Virus record (IMG/VR): IMGVR_UViG_3300006617_000247
Location: 1-28,229 of that record
DNA length: 28,229 nucleotides
Source: a virus
Reading direction: 5' to 3' (one strand)
Shown one piece after another: positions 1 to 7,787 of the stretch. The position numbers and the translations under genes are program-made. Under the pieces are notes generated by a model that was given only the letters and a program-made list of their open reading frames with translations, did no database searches and was not told the DNA's origin. Numbering within the stretch: position 1 is the first letter of the stretch; each line of letters starts with the position of its first letter.

Positions 1-606
1 AGCGAAATCGTTTACATTAATCTTTTCGTCTAATCTGTCTAATATTTCTTCTTTAGAACCGAAGTCTTTGAATTCAAATACTAGAGGATCTGCATATGCT
101 TTTTTAATACGTATTTGATCGTTACGCATATCTAATTCTTCTAAGTAACTATTGTTAAAAAAGTTTTTATAATTATCTAAGTTACTTTCATTAACCTTTT
201 GCTCGTATGCTTTTGGATCTTGAGGTATATTAGATTCTAATGTTTCTTTATCTAATGGCTTACTTCTAAAGTTTTTATCATAGCGAAACTTAAATTTATC
301 TAATTCAGATAGTTTGCCTACTCCGTCTGCAATTTCTAATATATGATCTGAAATGTGTCGGTTACGTTCTAGTTCAACAAATACTTTATATGTGCCATCG
401 CTTTGTTCACCTGCTGTAGCATCTGCATCTAATACAAACTCATAACCTTTTTCAATAAAATTCATAAGATCATCAGCGGCATGCTTTTCGTTTACACTAA
501 AACTTAATGTAACAATATCTTTATCGTCGCCCATTTTTGATTTAAAACTGTCAATCTCAAAAATGTGATCAACACAATTTTTTAAGTCACCTATGCGTAA
601 TCCCAT
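1..606 (-). CDS. Unknown phage protein, C-terminus cut by window edge
   Basis: This reading frame is open from the ATG at 606 to the left end of the window, giving 202 codons with no stop, so the C-terminus lies outside. The start begins MGLRIGDLKN. Its ATG overlaps the stop of the upstream 176-aa gene in a TAATG junction, which suggests translational coupling. The protein is hydrophilic and rich in Asp, Glu and Lys, with no membrane segment, signal peptide or motif I recognise. Base composition and strand match the neighbours. It should be transcribed from the GATAAATA motif upstream of the 176-aa gene. I cannot assign a function; a virion-associated or late protein is possible only from the promoter context. 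Confidence 0.8.
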   Translation of the reverse strand, partial: MGLRIGDLKNCVDHIFEIDSFKSKMGDDKDIVTLSFSVNEKHAADDLMNFIEKGYEFVLDADATAGEQSDGTYKVFVELERNRHISDHILEIADGVGKLSELDKFKFRYDKNFRSKPLDKETLESNIPQDPKAYEQKVNESNLDNYKNFFNNSYLEELDMRNDQIRIKKAYADPLVFEFKDFGSKEEILDRLDEKINVNDFA

Positions 607-1136
607 TATACTGCTTCCTCGGCTGGAGCCGCTCCGGCTACTGCATCATCTGCTGGTTGCATTTCTTGTTGTGCTTGAGAACCTGCATCTACTGCTGGCT
701 CTGTATTAAAGTTTTGCATTTCTTGTTGCCCACTATACATGTCAACAATTAATTTCTTAGGCATTTGGATCTTAACTACCCAAATTTCTTTACGATCTAA
801 TTTTCCTTTTTTAGTACCAGGACGAATGTCGTCTGGCTTGCGAATTTTACGTGGTATCATAATAGAATCTTTTTTGTAATATACTTTGCAATCATAATCT
901 AATAGACGTTTGCCGCCCATTGGACCAGGCATGTTATTACGATCCCACATAAATGCACAAGTTACCCAATGTCTTTCGATTTCAGGACCTGCTAGTAGTT
1001 CGCCATCTTCCCAATTCTCGTATACGTATATGTCTAATTCGTCTAATACACGTTCAAAATCCTTTAGAACAGCGAAGGCAGTATTACTTTCGTATATACC
1101 TTCAACATTCTTAACTAAGTCGTAAATATCTTCCAT
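606..1136 (-). CDS. Unknown phage protein with Gln/Ala-rich acidic tail
   Basis: A 176-aa protein starting MEDIYDLVKN. The first 135 residues look globular, with aromatic residues and a basic stretch around residues 90-120 (RKIRKPDDIRPGTKKGK). The last 40 residues are a low-complexity acidic tail rich in Gln, Ala, Glu and Pro. I see no catalytic motif, membrane segment or signal peptide. It lies 26 nt downstream of a GATAAATA late-type promoter motif (1163-1170, minus strand) and shares a TAATG overlap with the next gene. Late expression would fit a structural or morphogenesis protein, but that is inference only. Confidence 0.8.
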   Translation of the reverse strand: MEDIYDLVKNVEGIYESNTAFAVLKDFERVLDELDIYVYENWEDGELLAGPEIERHWVTCAFMWDRNNMPGPMGGKRLLDYDCKVYYKKDSIMIPRKIRKPDDIRPGTKKGKLDRKEIWVVKIQMPKKLIVDMYSGQQEMQNFNTEPAVDAGSQAQQEMQPADDAVAGAAPAEEAV

Positions 1137-1162
1137 CTATAACTCTCTCATTCTTATACTGT

Positions 1163-1170
1163 TATTTATC
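1163..1170 (-). promoter_or_regulatory. Late-type promoter motif GATAAATA
   Basis: On the minus strand the sequence reads GATAAATA, matching the NATAAATA form of T4-like late promoters. It sits 26 nt upstream of the ATG of the 176-aa gene (606-1136), a distance also seen at other copies in this window. Confidence 0.6.
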
Positions 1171-1195
1171 GTATTAAATGAGTTAAGTTATCTTA

Positions 1196-1284
1196 TTGAG
1201 AACGTTGTATATAGGTAAATACTTTTGTAGGGCAAATGCTTCTACTGCATAAAGACCCTACTCCATACCCAATAGGAGGACTTA
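1196..1284 (+). promoter_or_regulatory. phoH leader: weak promoter and nested hairpin
   Basis: Between the divergent genes lies a possible promoter for phoH: TTGAGA at 1196-1201, then a 16-bp spacer and the weak -10 AATACT at 1218-1223. Downstream is a nested inverted repeat: TAGGG (1228-1232) pairs with CCCTA (1256-1260), and inside it ATGC (1236-1239) pairs with GCAT (1247-1250). A strong ribosome binding site, TAGGAGG, follows at 1273-1279, 5 nt before the ATG. The hairpin ends 12 nt before the ribosome binding site, so it could protect the transcript or tune initiation. The promoter call is weak; the hairpin and ribosome binding site are seen directly. Confidence 0.35.
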
Positions 1285-2010
1285 ATGGGAGCAAAAAGAA
1301 AGGCCGCAAGGCAGAAAACTTTCACCCACAGCAACGTGGTTGAACTTAATTCTTTTACAAAGAAAAAACAATCCGTAACAATACTACCCCGCAATAAAAA
1401 CCAAGAACAATACGTGCTTAAACTGTTAGAGCCATCGAAAGACATAGTCTTTGGCATTGGCCCGGCAGGAACAGGTAAAACTCTGTTGGCAGTACAGGTA
1501 GCGGTTAAGTTATTTAAGGAAGGCAAAGTTGACAAGATAATTGTTACCAGACCAGCAGTGTCTGTTGATGAAGATCTCGGTCATTTACCAGGTACGCTAG
1601 AACAAAAAATGGCACCTTGGACTAGGCCTATTTTTGATGTGTTACGTGAATATTTTAATGCTCGCGAAATAGAAGGCATGATAGAAGAAGGTATTATTGA
1701 AATTGCTCCACTAGCATATATGCGTGGACGCACTTTTAAAAATAGTTTTATTTTAGCTGATGAAATGCAAAACGCAACACCAAATCAAATGAAAATGTTA
1801 CTAACAAGAATCGGAGACAATAGTAAATTAGTAGTAACAGGTGACTTAGCACAGCATGATAGAGGATTCGAGTCGAATGGTTTAAAAATGTTTATCGATC
1901 GCTTGATGGCAAGTAATTCCGATAGAATTAAACTAGTAAACTTTGACAATGGAGATATCGAAAGACATCCTGTTGTTAGTGAAGTACTTAAAATTTACGA
2001 ATCAGCCTAA
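1285..2010 (+). CDS. phoH: PhoH-family ATPase
   Basis: A 241-aa PhoH-family P-loop ATPase, and the only large rightward gene in the window. The Walker A motif GPAGTGKT spans residues 59-66 and the Walker B segment FILADE spans residues 155-160, followed by the family's QN pair. The conserved TRPAV segment (88-92) and VTGDLAQ (184-190) also fit. An N-terminal basic extension of about 30 residues precedes the ATPase core. The start is set by a strong TAGGAGG ribosome binding site. PhoH is common in marine phages. Its cellular role is not settled: phosphate stress and RNA metabolism have been proposed. The 3' end overlaps the convergent radical SAM gene by 9 bp, with no terminator between them. 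Confidence 0.95.
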   Translation: MGAKRKAARQKTFTHSNVVELNSFTKKKQSVTILPRNKNQEQYVLKLLEPSKDIVFGIGPAGTGKTLLAVQVAVKLFKEGKVDKIIVTRPAVSVDEDLGHLPGTLEQKMAPWTRPIFDVLREYFNAREIEGMIEEGIIEIAPLAYMRGRTFKNSFILADEMQNATPNQMKMLLTRIGDNSKLVVTGDLAQHDRGFESNGLKMFIDRLMASNSDRIKLVNFDNGDIERHPVVSEVLKIYESA

Positions 2011-3402
2011 CATCTGAATCTTCTTCTTGGCAATGTAAGTGTCAATATGATCTGTTACATTTGCATTGCCAATTGCCTTTTCAGATATATGATTCCAAGG
2101 GCCTCTATTAGTAAGTCCTTTCCTCACATTCTTTGAACTCATTTTCTCTGCAATTATTCTTGCAGTTTTCTCATCACACAATTCATGTTCCCAAGTGTAT
2201 CCTCTTTCTTTCTTGCTTAAAGTTATGCCATACTTCTCAGGCTCTTTGGAAAATGCACTAGCATCGTTATCCTCTCCTGGTAAGTGAGATATGCTTAATG
2301 GGATAATACTTAGGCTGTCTACTAATTGTTGTTCTCGTATCTCATTAATAGTTTCTATGCAATGATCTACTGGCTCCCCAGGTAAGCCTGTTATGTAACT
2401 TGCGGCAGTCCACCAATGAGGATAGTTCTCTTTTACATATTGCATTGTGCTAAATGCTTTTTCTTTGGTTAATCTTTTTTTAATGTTTTTACTTGCAACT
2501 GGATGGAATGTTTCTGTGCCCCAAAAATGTGCATGTATGCCACACTTGTCTAACAGTTCTATTTGTTCTGGCTTGTTTGCTATAATATCAAACCTAGTAA
2601 AGCCAACAATAAAAGGAGTGTAGTCTAATCTTTCTACTGCTGACAGTAAACATTCTAACTTGCTGTCGTCCTCGTTTATAGTATCGTCTGCACAACTGAA
2701 ATGTGTTACACCATACTCGTCCTTTGCTGTTTGAAAGAATTCATACAATGCATTAGGATCAGAGTCTTGTGTATCTTTGGCATTACGATGTGGGAATGAA
2801 CAGAATGTACAATTAAACTTACACCCTAAACGTGTTTCGAAGTTTAGAACATCTGTAGGCATAAGGCAGTAATCATTGTATAGTTTACTAACTATAGGAG
2901 TTTCTACTATCTCTTTATCCTTTGGTCTGTGTACTGGAATACCATTTTCTATTGCTGGTTGTCGTATTGGTAAGCCGTCTATCCAGTGTTCAAACAAGTG
3001 TAATGTTCTACCTAAAAACATTACATCTGGCTTTAAATCGTCAAAAGAGAAGTGATTATTAGGTCCTCCAACAGCAATAGTAATGTCAATATGTGTCTTT
3101 AACTCTGTTAAAACCTTGTATATAGTGGTGTTATTGTTGAGTATATCGGCATTAAATAACGTGCTACAAGCGACTACAGGGCGTCTTACAGCATGTTTTG
3201 AGCACCATTGCTGTATTGATGCTAATAATTCCTTACTATCCCAATAGTCCGCATAGTTAATAACAGTACTAGGTATATTACGTTTTACGAATACATCATG
3301 CAAACCAAATACACCTAATGGTCTAACTGTATCAGTGTGGATGGAAGTTGATGTTTTTGTATTGGTTAACTCTATGATTAGAGCACCGTCGAATTTTGCC
3401 AT
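2002..3402 (-). CDS. Radical SAM protein with B12-binding-like N-domain (copy 1)
   Basis: A 466-aa radical SAM protein. The [4Fe-4S] motif CxxxCxxC is at C194, C198 and C201 (GCKFNCTFCSF). The first 140 residues look like the Rossmann-type B12-binding region found in many large radical SAM enzymes, including IAVGGPN near 109-115, but I see no DxHxxG cobalamin signature, so B12 may not be bound. Later segments such as CADDT, HFWGTET and TGLPGE fit the radical SAM barrel. The substrate is unknown. It follows the 110-aa gene by 1 nt under the late-type promoter at 3757-3764, and is related to the radical SAM protein at 3760-5220. The ribosome binding site is GAGG before ATG 3402. Confidence 0.88.
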   Translation of the reverse strand: MAKFDGALIIELTNTKTSTSIHTDTVRPLGVFGLHDVFVKRNIPSTVINYADYWDSKELLASIQQWCSKHAVRRPVVACSTLFNADILNNNTTIYKVLTELKTHIDITIAVGGPNNHFSFDDLKPDVMFLGRTLHLFEHWIDGLPIRQPAIENGIPVHRPKDKEIVETPIVSKLYNDYCLMPTDVLNFETRLGCKFNCTFCSFPHRNAKDTQDSDPNALYEFFQTAKDEYGVTHFSCADDTINEDDSKLECLLSAVERLDYTPFIVGFTRFDIIANKPEQIELLDKCGIHAHFWGTETFHPVASKNIKKRLTKEKAFSTMQYVKENYPHWWTAASYITGLPGEPVDHCIETINEIREQQLVDSLSIIPLSISHLPGEDNDASAFSKEPEKYGITLSKKERGYTWEHELCDEKTARIIAEKMSSKNVRKGLTNRGPWNHISEKAIGNANVTDHIDTYIAKKKIQMLG

Positions 3403-3403
3403 G

Positions 3404-3736
3404 TTACCTCAGTTTGCGTATCTGGTAATCAAATGGCTCCACTGTTTTAATTTCAAAAGGCTTGCCAAATGCATCTGTACCCTTGATGTGTTTGCTGTTG
3501 CTTTTAGATATAGACTTTAGTAAGAATTCTCTTCTAGTTCTTCTTACTGTTTTGAGTCCTTCTTGAGATATATCAGTTTCGTTATGAAACCAAATAATAA
3601 GTTCATATTCGTTTACAAAGAGTCCAATAAACCATTCCCAAAGTCTTTTATACCAAGGTAGTCTCTTAACCGATCCGCCGGCTTTTTGTTCGACTACTAC
3701 GGACTTTGGTTTTTCTTCTGTTTTGGCTTTGGCCAT
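3404..3736 (-). CDS. Unknown small protein with hydrophobic segment
   Basis: A 110-aa protein with a Lys-rich N-terminus (residues 1-27) and an aromatic, hydrophobic stretch at about residues 28-51 (LPWYKRLWEWFIGLF, then YELIIWF). The C-terminal half is basic (RRTRREFLLK) and ends in KTVEPFDYQIRKLR. The hydrophobic stretch could bind a membrane or form a buried strand. It is the first gene after the GATAAATA motif at 3757-3764, with a GGAGA ribosome binding site 5 nt before the ATG, and is followed after 1 nt by a radical SAM gene. No function can be assigned. Confidence 0.75.
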   Translation of the reverse strand: MAKAKTEEKPKSVVVEQKAGGSVKRLPWYKRLWEWFIGLFVNEYELIIWFHNETDISQEGLKTVRRTRREFLLKSISKSNSKHIKGTDAFGKPFEIKTVEPFDYQIRKLR

Positions 3737-3756
3737 CTCTGTCTCCTATGTAGTAG

Positions 3757-3764
3757 TATTTATC
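3757..3764 (-). promoter_or_regulatory. Late-type promoter motif GATAAATA
   Basis: GATAAATA on the minus strand, 20 nt upstream of the ATG of the 110-aa gene (3404-3736). It overlaps the stop codon of the upstream radical SAM gene (stop at 3760-3762), a typical phage packing arrangement. Confidence 0.6.
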
Positions 3765-5220
3765 TACCTAGTAGCCATTTTTCTTTATTTTTGACGTATG
3801 ATCTAACTACTTTCTCCCTTAGCCTGTTTGCTAAATGGAAATGATCGTTGTACCAACTCCAATCATGTCCTGGTACAAGTGTTCTCAATCCGTGTATTTC
3901 GTGTGCTGTAAATTTAGACTGTAAGCCTTCACCTAAGATTGCATCAACTCTTTCAGATAGTACATCAGCATCATGTTGATTAGTCCAATCGTTTTTCCAT
4001 ACTTGAGAACTATATCCTAGTTCTGCCCATTCCTTGTCTGTGCCTATAATCTCATATCCAAACTTGTTAGGATCAATGTCTATGTCACTTTTAACATCTG
4101 GATTTTCTAAGTTTTCATATATCCTCAATGAGTTACAACCACCGCTAGTTAATAATTGTTCCTCAACTATTATGTTACAGTTTTTAATAATACTTTCTTC
4201 AGAATCACCAGTAAGTCCCATAATTAAATTGCCAAAAGTAAATGCTTCTGGAAACTCTGCTTTTATACTTCTCAATGACTGTAACATTCTTTCTGGCTTG
4301 CCGCCTTTACGAATCATTTTAGTAACACTTGGATTTAAACTCTCTAATCCAAAGAACATAGCATTTACTCTTGCTTCTTTGAGTAAGTCTATTTGATGCA
4401 TTTGGGCACCTAGTACATCTGCTCTAGCAAAAGCCATGTAGTTTGGTTCAAAGTCTAATTGCTTGTTTACGTTTGCTAACAGTATTAACTTGTCGTCTAC
4501 TTCGTTTATAGTATCATCTGCTAACACAAAATTAGTTATACCAAATTTATCGTGTGCAGACTTAATACTGTTGTATAGTTTTTCTTCATCTACAAGTACA
4601 GGATTCCTAACGTTCCTATAGTCGTACCCGCAAAAACTACAATTAAATTTGCAACCTAATGCTAGTTCAATGGTGTGTGTTTCGTACTCGCTCCAAAAAT
4701 CATTTTGTTGTACAATAGGTGCTACAGGAAGTTCTAGTATTTGTCCATGCGGATTCTTATATGTGGGAGGAGCATTTTGATCTATGGTACTAAACAAGTA
4801 TTCTGATATGTCTTCGTTGCGTAACCATTTTGTAAATATGTTTCCGCTACGACCTATAAATGCTAAGTCTACCCAATCCCTAGTTCCAACAGGAACTCTG
4901 TAACCACCAAGCATTACTTTTAAGTTTGGTACTTCTCTTTTTATTAGATGGACTAGTGTTTTAAAATCGTTTGTGCTACTGCCGTCTATACTTCCACTCA
5001 GCCCTATCCAAGGATCAGGATCATCACTTAACCAATGTATTAATGCATCACGTAGACAAGCAGTTTGCCACTCTGTCCAGTAATCTATATTGGTTGCTTC
5101 TGCGCCATGGTCTCTGGCTAGTTGCGTTATGTGATGAGCACCAGAGGCTCTACTATTGTTTAGTAGTCTGCCTGCTCGTGTAGGCTTGTGACCCAAGTCT
5201 GATAGCAGAACAAATTTCAC
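3760..5220 (-). CDS. Radical SAM protein with B12-binding-like N-domain (copy 2)
   Basis: A 486-aa radical SAM protein related to the one at 2002-3402. The cluster motif is C190, C194 and C197 (GCKFNCSFCGY). Shared landmarks include the LGCKFNCxFC block, the ADDTINE segment, a barrel strand with FFGLES, and a glycine-rich MGLTGD loop. The N-terminal 140 residues resemble a B12-binding-type Rossmann domain (MKFVLLSDLG at the start, LGGYRVP near 104-110) without an evident DxHxxG. The start codon is GTG, placed 2 nt after the clamp-loader stop. No ATG fits better, and the first strand of the domain starts there. The substrate is unknown; modification of nucleic acid, protein or a small molecule is all possible. 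Confidence 0.88.
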   Translation of the reverse strand: MKFVLLSDLGHKPTRAGRLLNNSRASGAHHITQLARDHGAEATNIDYWTEWQTACLRDALIHWLSDDPDPWIGLSGSIDGSSTNDFKTLVHLIKREVPNLKVMLGGYRVPVGTRDWVDLAFIGRSGNIFTKWLRNEDISEYLFSTIDQNAPPTYKNPHGQILELPVAPIVQQNDFWSEYETHTIELALGCKFNCSFCGYDYRNVRNPVLVDEEKLYNSIKSAHDKFGITNFVLADDTINEVDDKLILLANVNKQLDFEPNYMAFARADVLGAQMHQIDLLKEARVNAMFFGLESLNPSVTKMIRKGGKPERMLQSLRSIKAEFPEAFTFGNLIMGLTGDSEESIIKNCNIIVEEQLLTSGGCNSLRIYENLENPDVKSDIDIDPNKFGYEIIGTDKEWAELGYSSQVWKNDWTNQHDADVLSERVDAILGEGLQSKFTAHEIHGLRTLVPGHDWSWYNDHFHLANRLREKVVRSYVKNKEKWLLGR

Positions 5221-5222
5221 CC

Positions 5223-6146
5223 CTAACTCGCATTTAATTGCAATTCAATTAGTGTCGCACTAAGATTAATTTCAGGGTCTGCACATGCTACACTTTTAAC
5301 TATACCGTCTCTGATAATAACAATGGCTTGATCCTGTTGCAATTCTGTTGAACCCCACAAGTCTAAATTACGATACATAAAACGATATACTTCCTCGTAC
5401 TCTTCTGGTCTTGCTTGGCTTACAATAAGTTCTCTGGCCTTCTTGTATTCACTTTGCTTGAATAATGCTACTACATCTAACATCCAATCGCTTGTACCAC
5501 TATCGCCTACTTGTGGTGCTTGTAGTACACCTTCTACTACATTTTGTTGAACTAAGTTAATACTTTTACGCAAGTCAGGATAACTTGCTTGTACATAAGT
5601 GTCTAGTGTTTCTAAGTCTACTGCTACACCCTCATCAATACAGATCTGTGCCAGCCTTGCTGTAAACTCATTGATGTCTAACTTCTCAATATGGAAGCCT
5701 TGACATCTGCTGTGTAGTGCTGGAATAATACGTTGTGGATAGTTACAAGTAAGTATGAACCTACAACTTGTATGATACATTTCCATAACACCACGTAATG
5801 CCGCTTGACCATTTGGCGTAATATAATCAGCCTCGTCGAGCAATACATATTTTAAATCTCCAAATGGCATTGTGCTACTGAAGTTTGTGATCTTGTTTCT
5901 AATTGTATCAACATTGTTTTCATTACTAGCATTAATCTCTAGTATGTCCATGCTGTCTACATCTAGTTCTGTAAGTAAAACTTTTGCTAACGTTGTTTTA
6001 CCTGTTCCAGGAGCACCACTAAAGAGCAAGTGGGGTAGTGCTCCTTCTTGTACCCAGCCACTTACCTGCTGGCGTTGGCCGTCATCTCGAAACACATAAG
6101 TATCTATGCTTGACGGCCTATATTTCTCTGTCCATAATTCTTTCAT
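5223..6146 (-). CDS. 44: Clamp-loader ATPase (gp44 / RFC small subunit type)
   Basis: A 307-aa AAA+ clamp-loader ATPase. In T4 the equivalent subunit (gp44) uses ATP to open and load the sliding clamp gp45 during replication and late transcription. Visible motifs are the N-terminal LWTEKYRP signature (4-11), Walker A GAPGTGKT (44-51), Walker B LLDEAD (102-107), sensor-1 TCN (133-135) and the SRC arginine-finger motif (146-148). The length fits the family. No partner gp62 or clamp gene is visible in this window. Upstream lies a 63-codon membrane ORF carrying a consensus sigma70 promoter at its start. Downstream the radical SAM gene follows after 2 nt. Confidence 0.93.
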   Translation of the reverse strand: MKELWTEKYRPSSIDTYVFRDDGQRQQVSGWVQEGALPHLLFSGAPGTGKTTLAKVLLTELDVDSMDILEINASNENNVDTIRNKITNFSSTMPFGDLKYVLLDEADYITPNGQAALRGVMEMYHTSCRFILTCNYPQRIIPALHSRCQGFHIEKLDINEFTARLAQICIDEGVAVDLETLDTYVQASYPDLRKSINLVQQNVVEGVLQAPQVGDSGTSDWMLDVVALFKQSEYKKARELIVSQARPEEYEEVYRFMYRNLDLWGSTELQQDQAIVIIRDGIVKSVACADPEINLSATLIELQLNAS

Positions 6147-6150
6147 TTAC

Positions 6151-6342
6151 TCACCAATTGTGTATTATATTTGCCATAATAAAAAATGCACATATAACAT
6201 TGATTCCAACAATAAATGTTCTCACTATCGCAACAATGTCATCGTATTCTTCAGTTTGTTCATCTGAAAAACTGCCTACTGCATATTTCCATGTAGTCCA
6301 TAACTTTTTTAACATTATACTACTCTTTGCCCCTATTGTCAA
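6151..6342 (-). CDS. Small single-pass membrane protein
   Basis: A 63-aa open frame with a C-terminal transmembrane helix at about residues 41-60 (IVAIVRTFIVGINVICAFFI region). A second in-frame ATG at 6315 would give a 54-aa protein starting MLKKLWTTWK. The stop lies 4 nt before the clamp-loader ATG, so the two may be coupled. A perfect sigma70 promoter (6314-6342) overlaps both candidate starts. The ORF can therefore be translated only from transcripts begun further upstream, while that promoter would serve the clamp loader. The function is unknown. Confidence 0.55.
   Translation of the reverse strand: MTIGAKSSIMLKKLWTTWKYAVGSFSDEQTEEYDDIVAIVRTFIVGINVICAFFIMANIIHNW
6314..6342 (-). promoter_or_regulatory. 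Consensus sigma70-type promoter upstream of clamp loader
   Basis: On the minus strand TTGACA (6337-6342), a 17-bp spacer and TATAAT (6314-6319) form a perfect sigma70 consensus. The -35 overlaps the stop of the 2OG oxygenase gene, and the last five bases of the -10 begin the inner ATG of the 63-aa ORF. Expected transcription would begin near 6307 and reach the clamp-loader ATG at 6146 after a leader of about 160 nt. Confidence 0.75.
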
Positions 6343-7010
6343 GACTTTTTAACAAACTGTTCACGTAATTCTTCTGGTATCATATACATATACTTTTCAG
6401 GTATATTACCTATATTAACATAATCGCTACCCAGTCCCCAAAAAGCCTGTATGGTTAATCTATCTTGCGTTACCTCTTCTACTCTGTGCAAACACCCTAC
6501 AGTAGGTTCAGGGTAACAATCGAGGATACCGCAGTTATATTTGGGTGTTATTGCAATTCCGTTTTCTTGTTCAGTGTCATCATCTTCATACCAAACAAAG
6601 TTACCGCCCCATTCTTCATTCCACTCTTTGTTTAAAAACAATGTCATAGAACCCCAGGCAAAATCGGTATGAGGTGGAAAGCCTCCGCCTGGTAAAAAGT
6701 TATTAATTCTCATTGGCAAACCTAAATCTTTTAACAGTCTCTTTTCTTTGTAGAAAGGTAAGTTTGGATTACCGTATAGTTCTTCTAATATTCTCAGTTG
6801 TTGATCTTGTGTTAAGTTTACTGTACCTGGTAATACTTTTCTTGCTTTACCAACTTTAAATATGTCTACAAACTGTTTGCCATATACCGGAATACTTCGT
6901 TCTTCTATTCTTCCATAATAGTAATCATGTAATTCATCAACAAGTTCGTTGCTAAGTATGTTCTCGTAAAGAGTAAATCGTTTTTTAGTACTATGATGTA
7001 TCTCAACCAT
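6339..7010 (-). CDS. 2OG-Fe(II) oxygenase (1)
   Basis: A 223-aa 2-oxoglutarate/Fe(II)-dependent oxygenase of the prolyl-4-hydroxylase-like type. The iron ligands are H114 and D116 (PPHTDFAWG) and H175 (CLHRVEEV), and R184 is the likely 2-oxoglutarate-binding arginine (QDRLTIQAF). The double-stranded beta-helix segments MTLFLNKEW and WGGNFVWYE fit the family. The substrate is unknown; phage members may hydroxylate proteins or act on nucleic acids or sugars. Its start overlaps the end of the next upstream 2OG-type gene by 8 nt, so the two probably share the late promoter at 7771-7778. Confidence 0.85.
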   Translation of the reverse strand: MVEIHHSTKKRFTLYENILSNELVDELHDYYYGRIEERSIPVYGKQFVDIFKVGKARKVLPGTVNLTQDQQLRILEELYGNPNLPFYKEKRLLKDLGLPMRINNFLPGGGFPPHTDFAWGSMTLFLNKEWNEEWGGNFVWYEDDDTEQENGIAITPKYNCGILDCYPEPTVGCLHRVEEVTQDRLTIQAFWGLGSDYVNIGNIPEKYMYMIPEELREQFVKKS

Positions 7011-7752
7011 CTCGCTCTAACCGTTCAATGATTTCTAGATTATCTGCTTTCCATTCTTCAGATGTTTTAGCCATTTGTCCTAGACTTGGTAACTCTAATG
7101 CTCCACTCATTATTGCTTTCTGAGTTTGGTCAATTTCCATATCCGCATACTTACCTTGAGTCTCATTGTTTCTGTACTCATGCGTTCTATAGCCTATGTT
7201 ACCTGTCATTGTTCCATGTGCTTGTTGCCCTGGTCCAAAGAACATTTGTAATGCATATCTACTTTGATCACTTTCATTGTATTCTACTTTGTGATATGCA
7301 TTCATTGTTGGATCATTTTCATCTGTTAAAAAGAATGTACCTGAGTTACAATGTATATCATATGTGTGTTCATGATTTTCTAAGTTGTGTAAATCTTGCG
7401 TTGTATAGTAAACAAATTTAGGTGCTGGGTTTTGTTCATTCCAGTCCTCATCAGGATTTAGATAAATGGTTAATACTCCATAACATCTTTCCCTATGCAA
7501 AGGTAACCAACTACCAGGAACAAACCTTTGTAAGTACATGTGATGATGTCTCATCATCTTTTTGTTTTTGTATGTAGGTAAGTTTTCGTTATAATAAAGT
7601 TCATCTAATACTGCATCGTGATGAACGGAATCTAAGTACAAAAAGAATCTACCAAAGTTTCTATGTTTCCATACGATATCATCTCGCATATAGGAGTCCT
7701 GCAAAGTTTTTAGCAGTTCTGGACTTAGAAAATTATGGTATTGCTTGAACAT
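7003..7752 (-). CDS. 2OG-Fe(II) oxygenase-like protein with HxE motif (2)
   Basis: A 249-aa protein resembling the 2OG-Fe(II) oxygenases. The core has H86 and E88 (PLHRERCYG) where HxD is usual, then the strand VLTIYLN, a distal H154 (YHKVEY) and R165 (SRYALQMFF). HxE is known in some active members but may also mark altered metal binding. About 70 residues follow the core, ending in a charged helix. It is the first gene after the TATAAATA motif at 7771-7778 and overlaps the second oxygenase gene by 8 nt. The pair is not closely similar, so they may act on different substrates or as partners. Confidence 0.75.
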   Translation of the reverse strand: MFKQYHNFLSPELLKTLQDSYMRDDIVWKHRNFGRFFLYLDSVHHDAVLDELYYNENLPTYKNKKMMRHHHMYLQRFVPGSWLPLHRERCYGVLTIYLNPDEDWNEQNPAPKFVYYTTQDLHNLENHEHTYDIHCNSGTFFLTDENDPTMNAYHKVEYNESDQSRYALQMFFGPGQQAHGTMTGNIGYRTHEYRNNETQGKYADMEIDQTQKAIMSGALELPSLGQMAKTSEEWKADNLEIIERLERDG

Positions 7753-7770
7753 TTTTGTCCCCTATACCTC

Positions 7771-7778
7771 TATTTATA
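7771..7778 (-). promoter_or_regulatory. Late-type promoter motif TATAAATA
   Basis: TATAAATA on the minus strand, the exact T4 late-promoter consensus, 18 nt upstream of the ATG at 7752. It lies in the 35-nt gap after the nucleotide-sugar dehydrogenase gene. Confidence 0.7.
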
Positions 7779-7787
7779 ACGTATTTG

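Noticed and set aside
1242-1535. Minus-strand 97-codon frame opposite phoH
   Set aside because: It is a shadow of phoH: phoH has the Walker motifs and a strong ribosome binding site.
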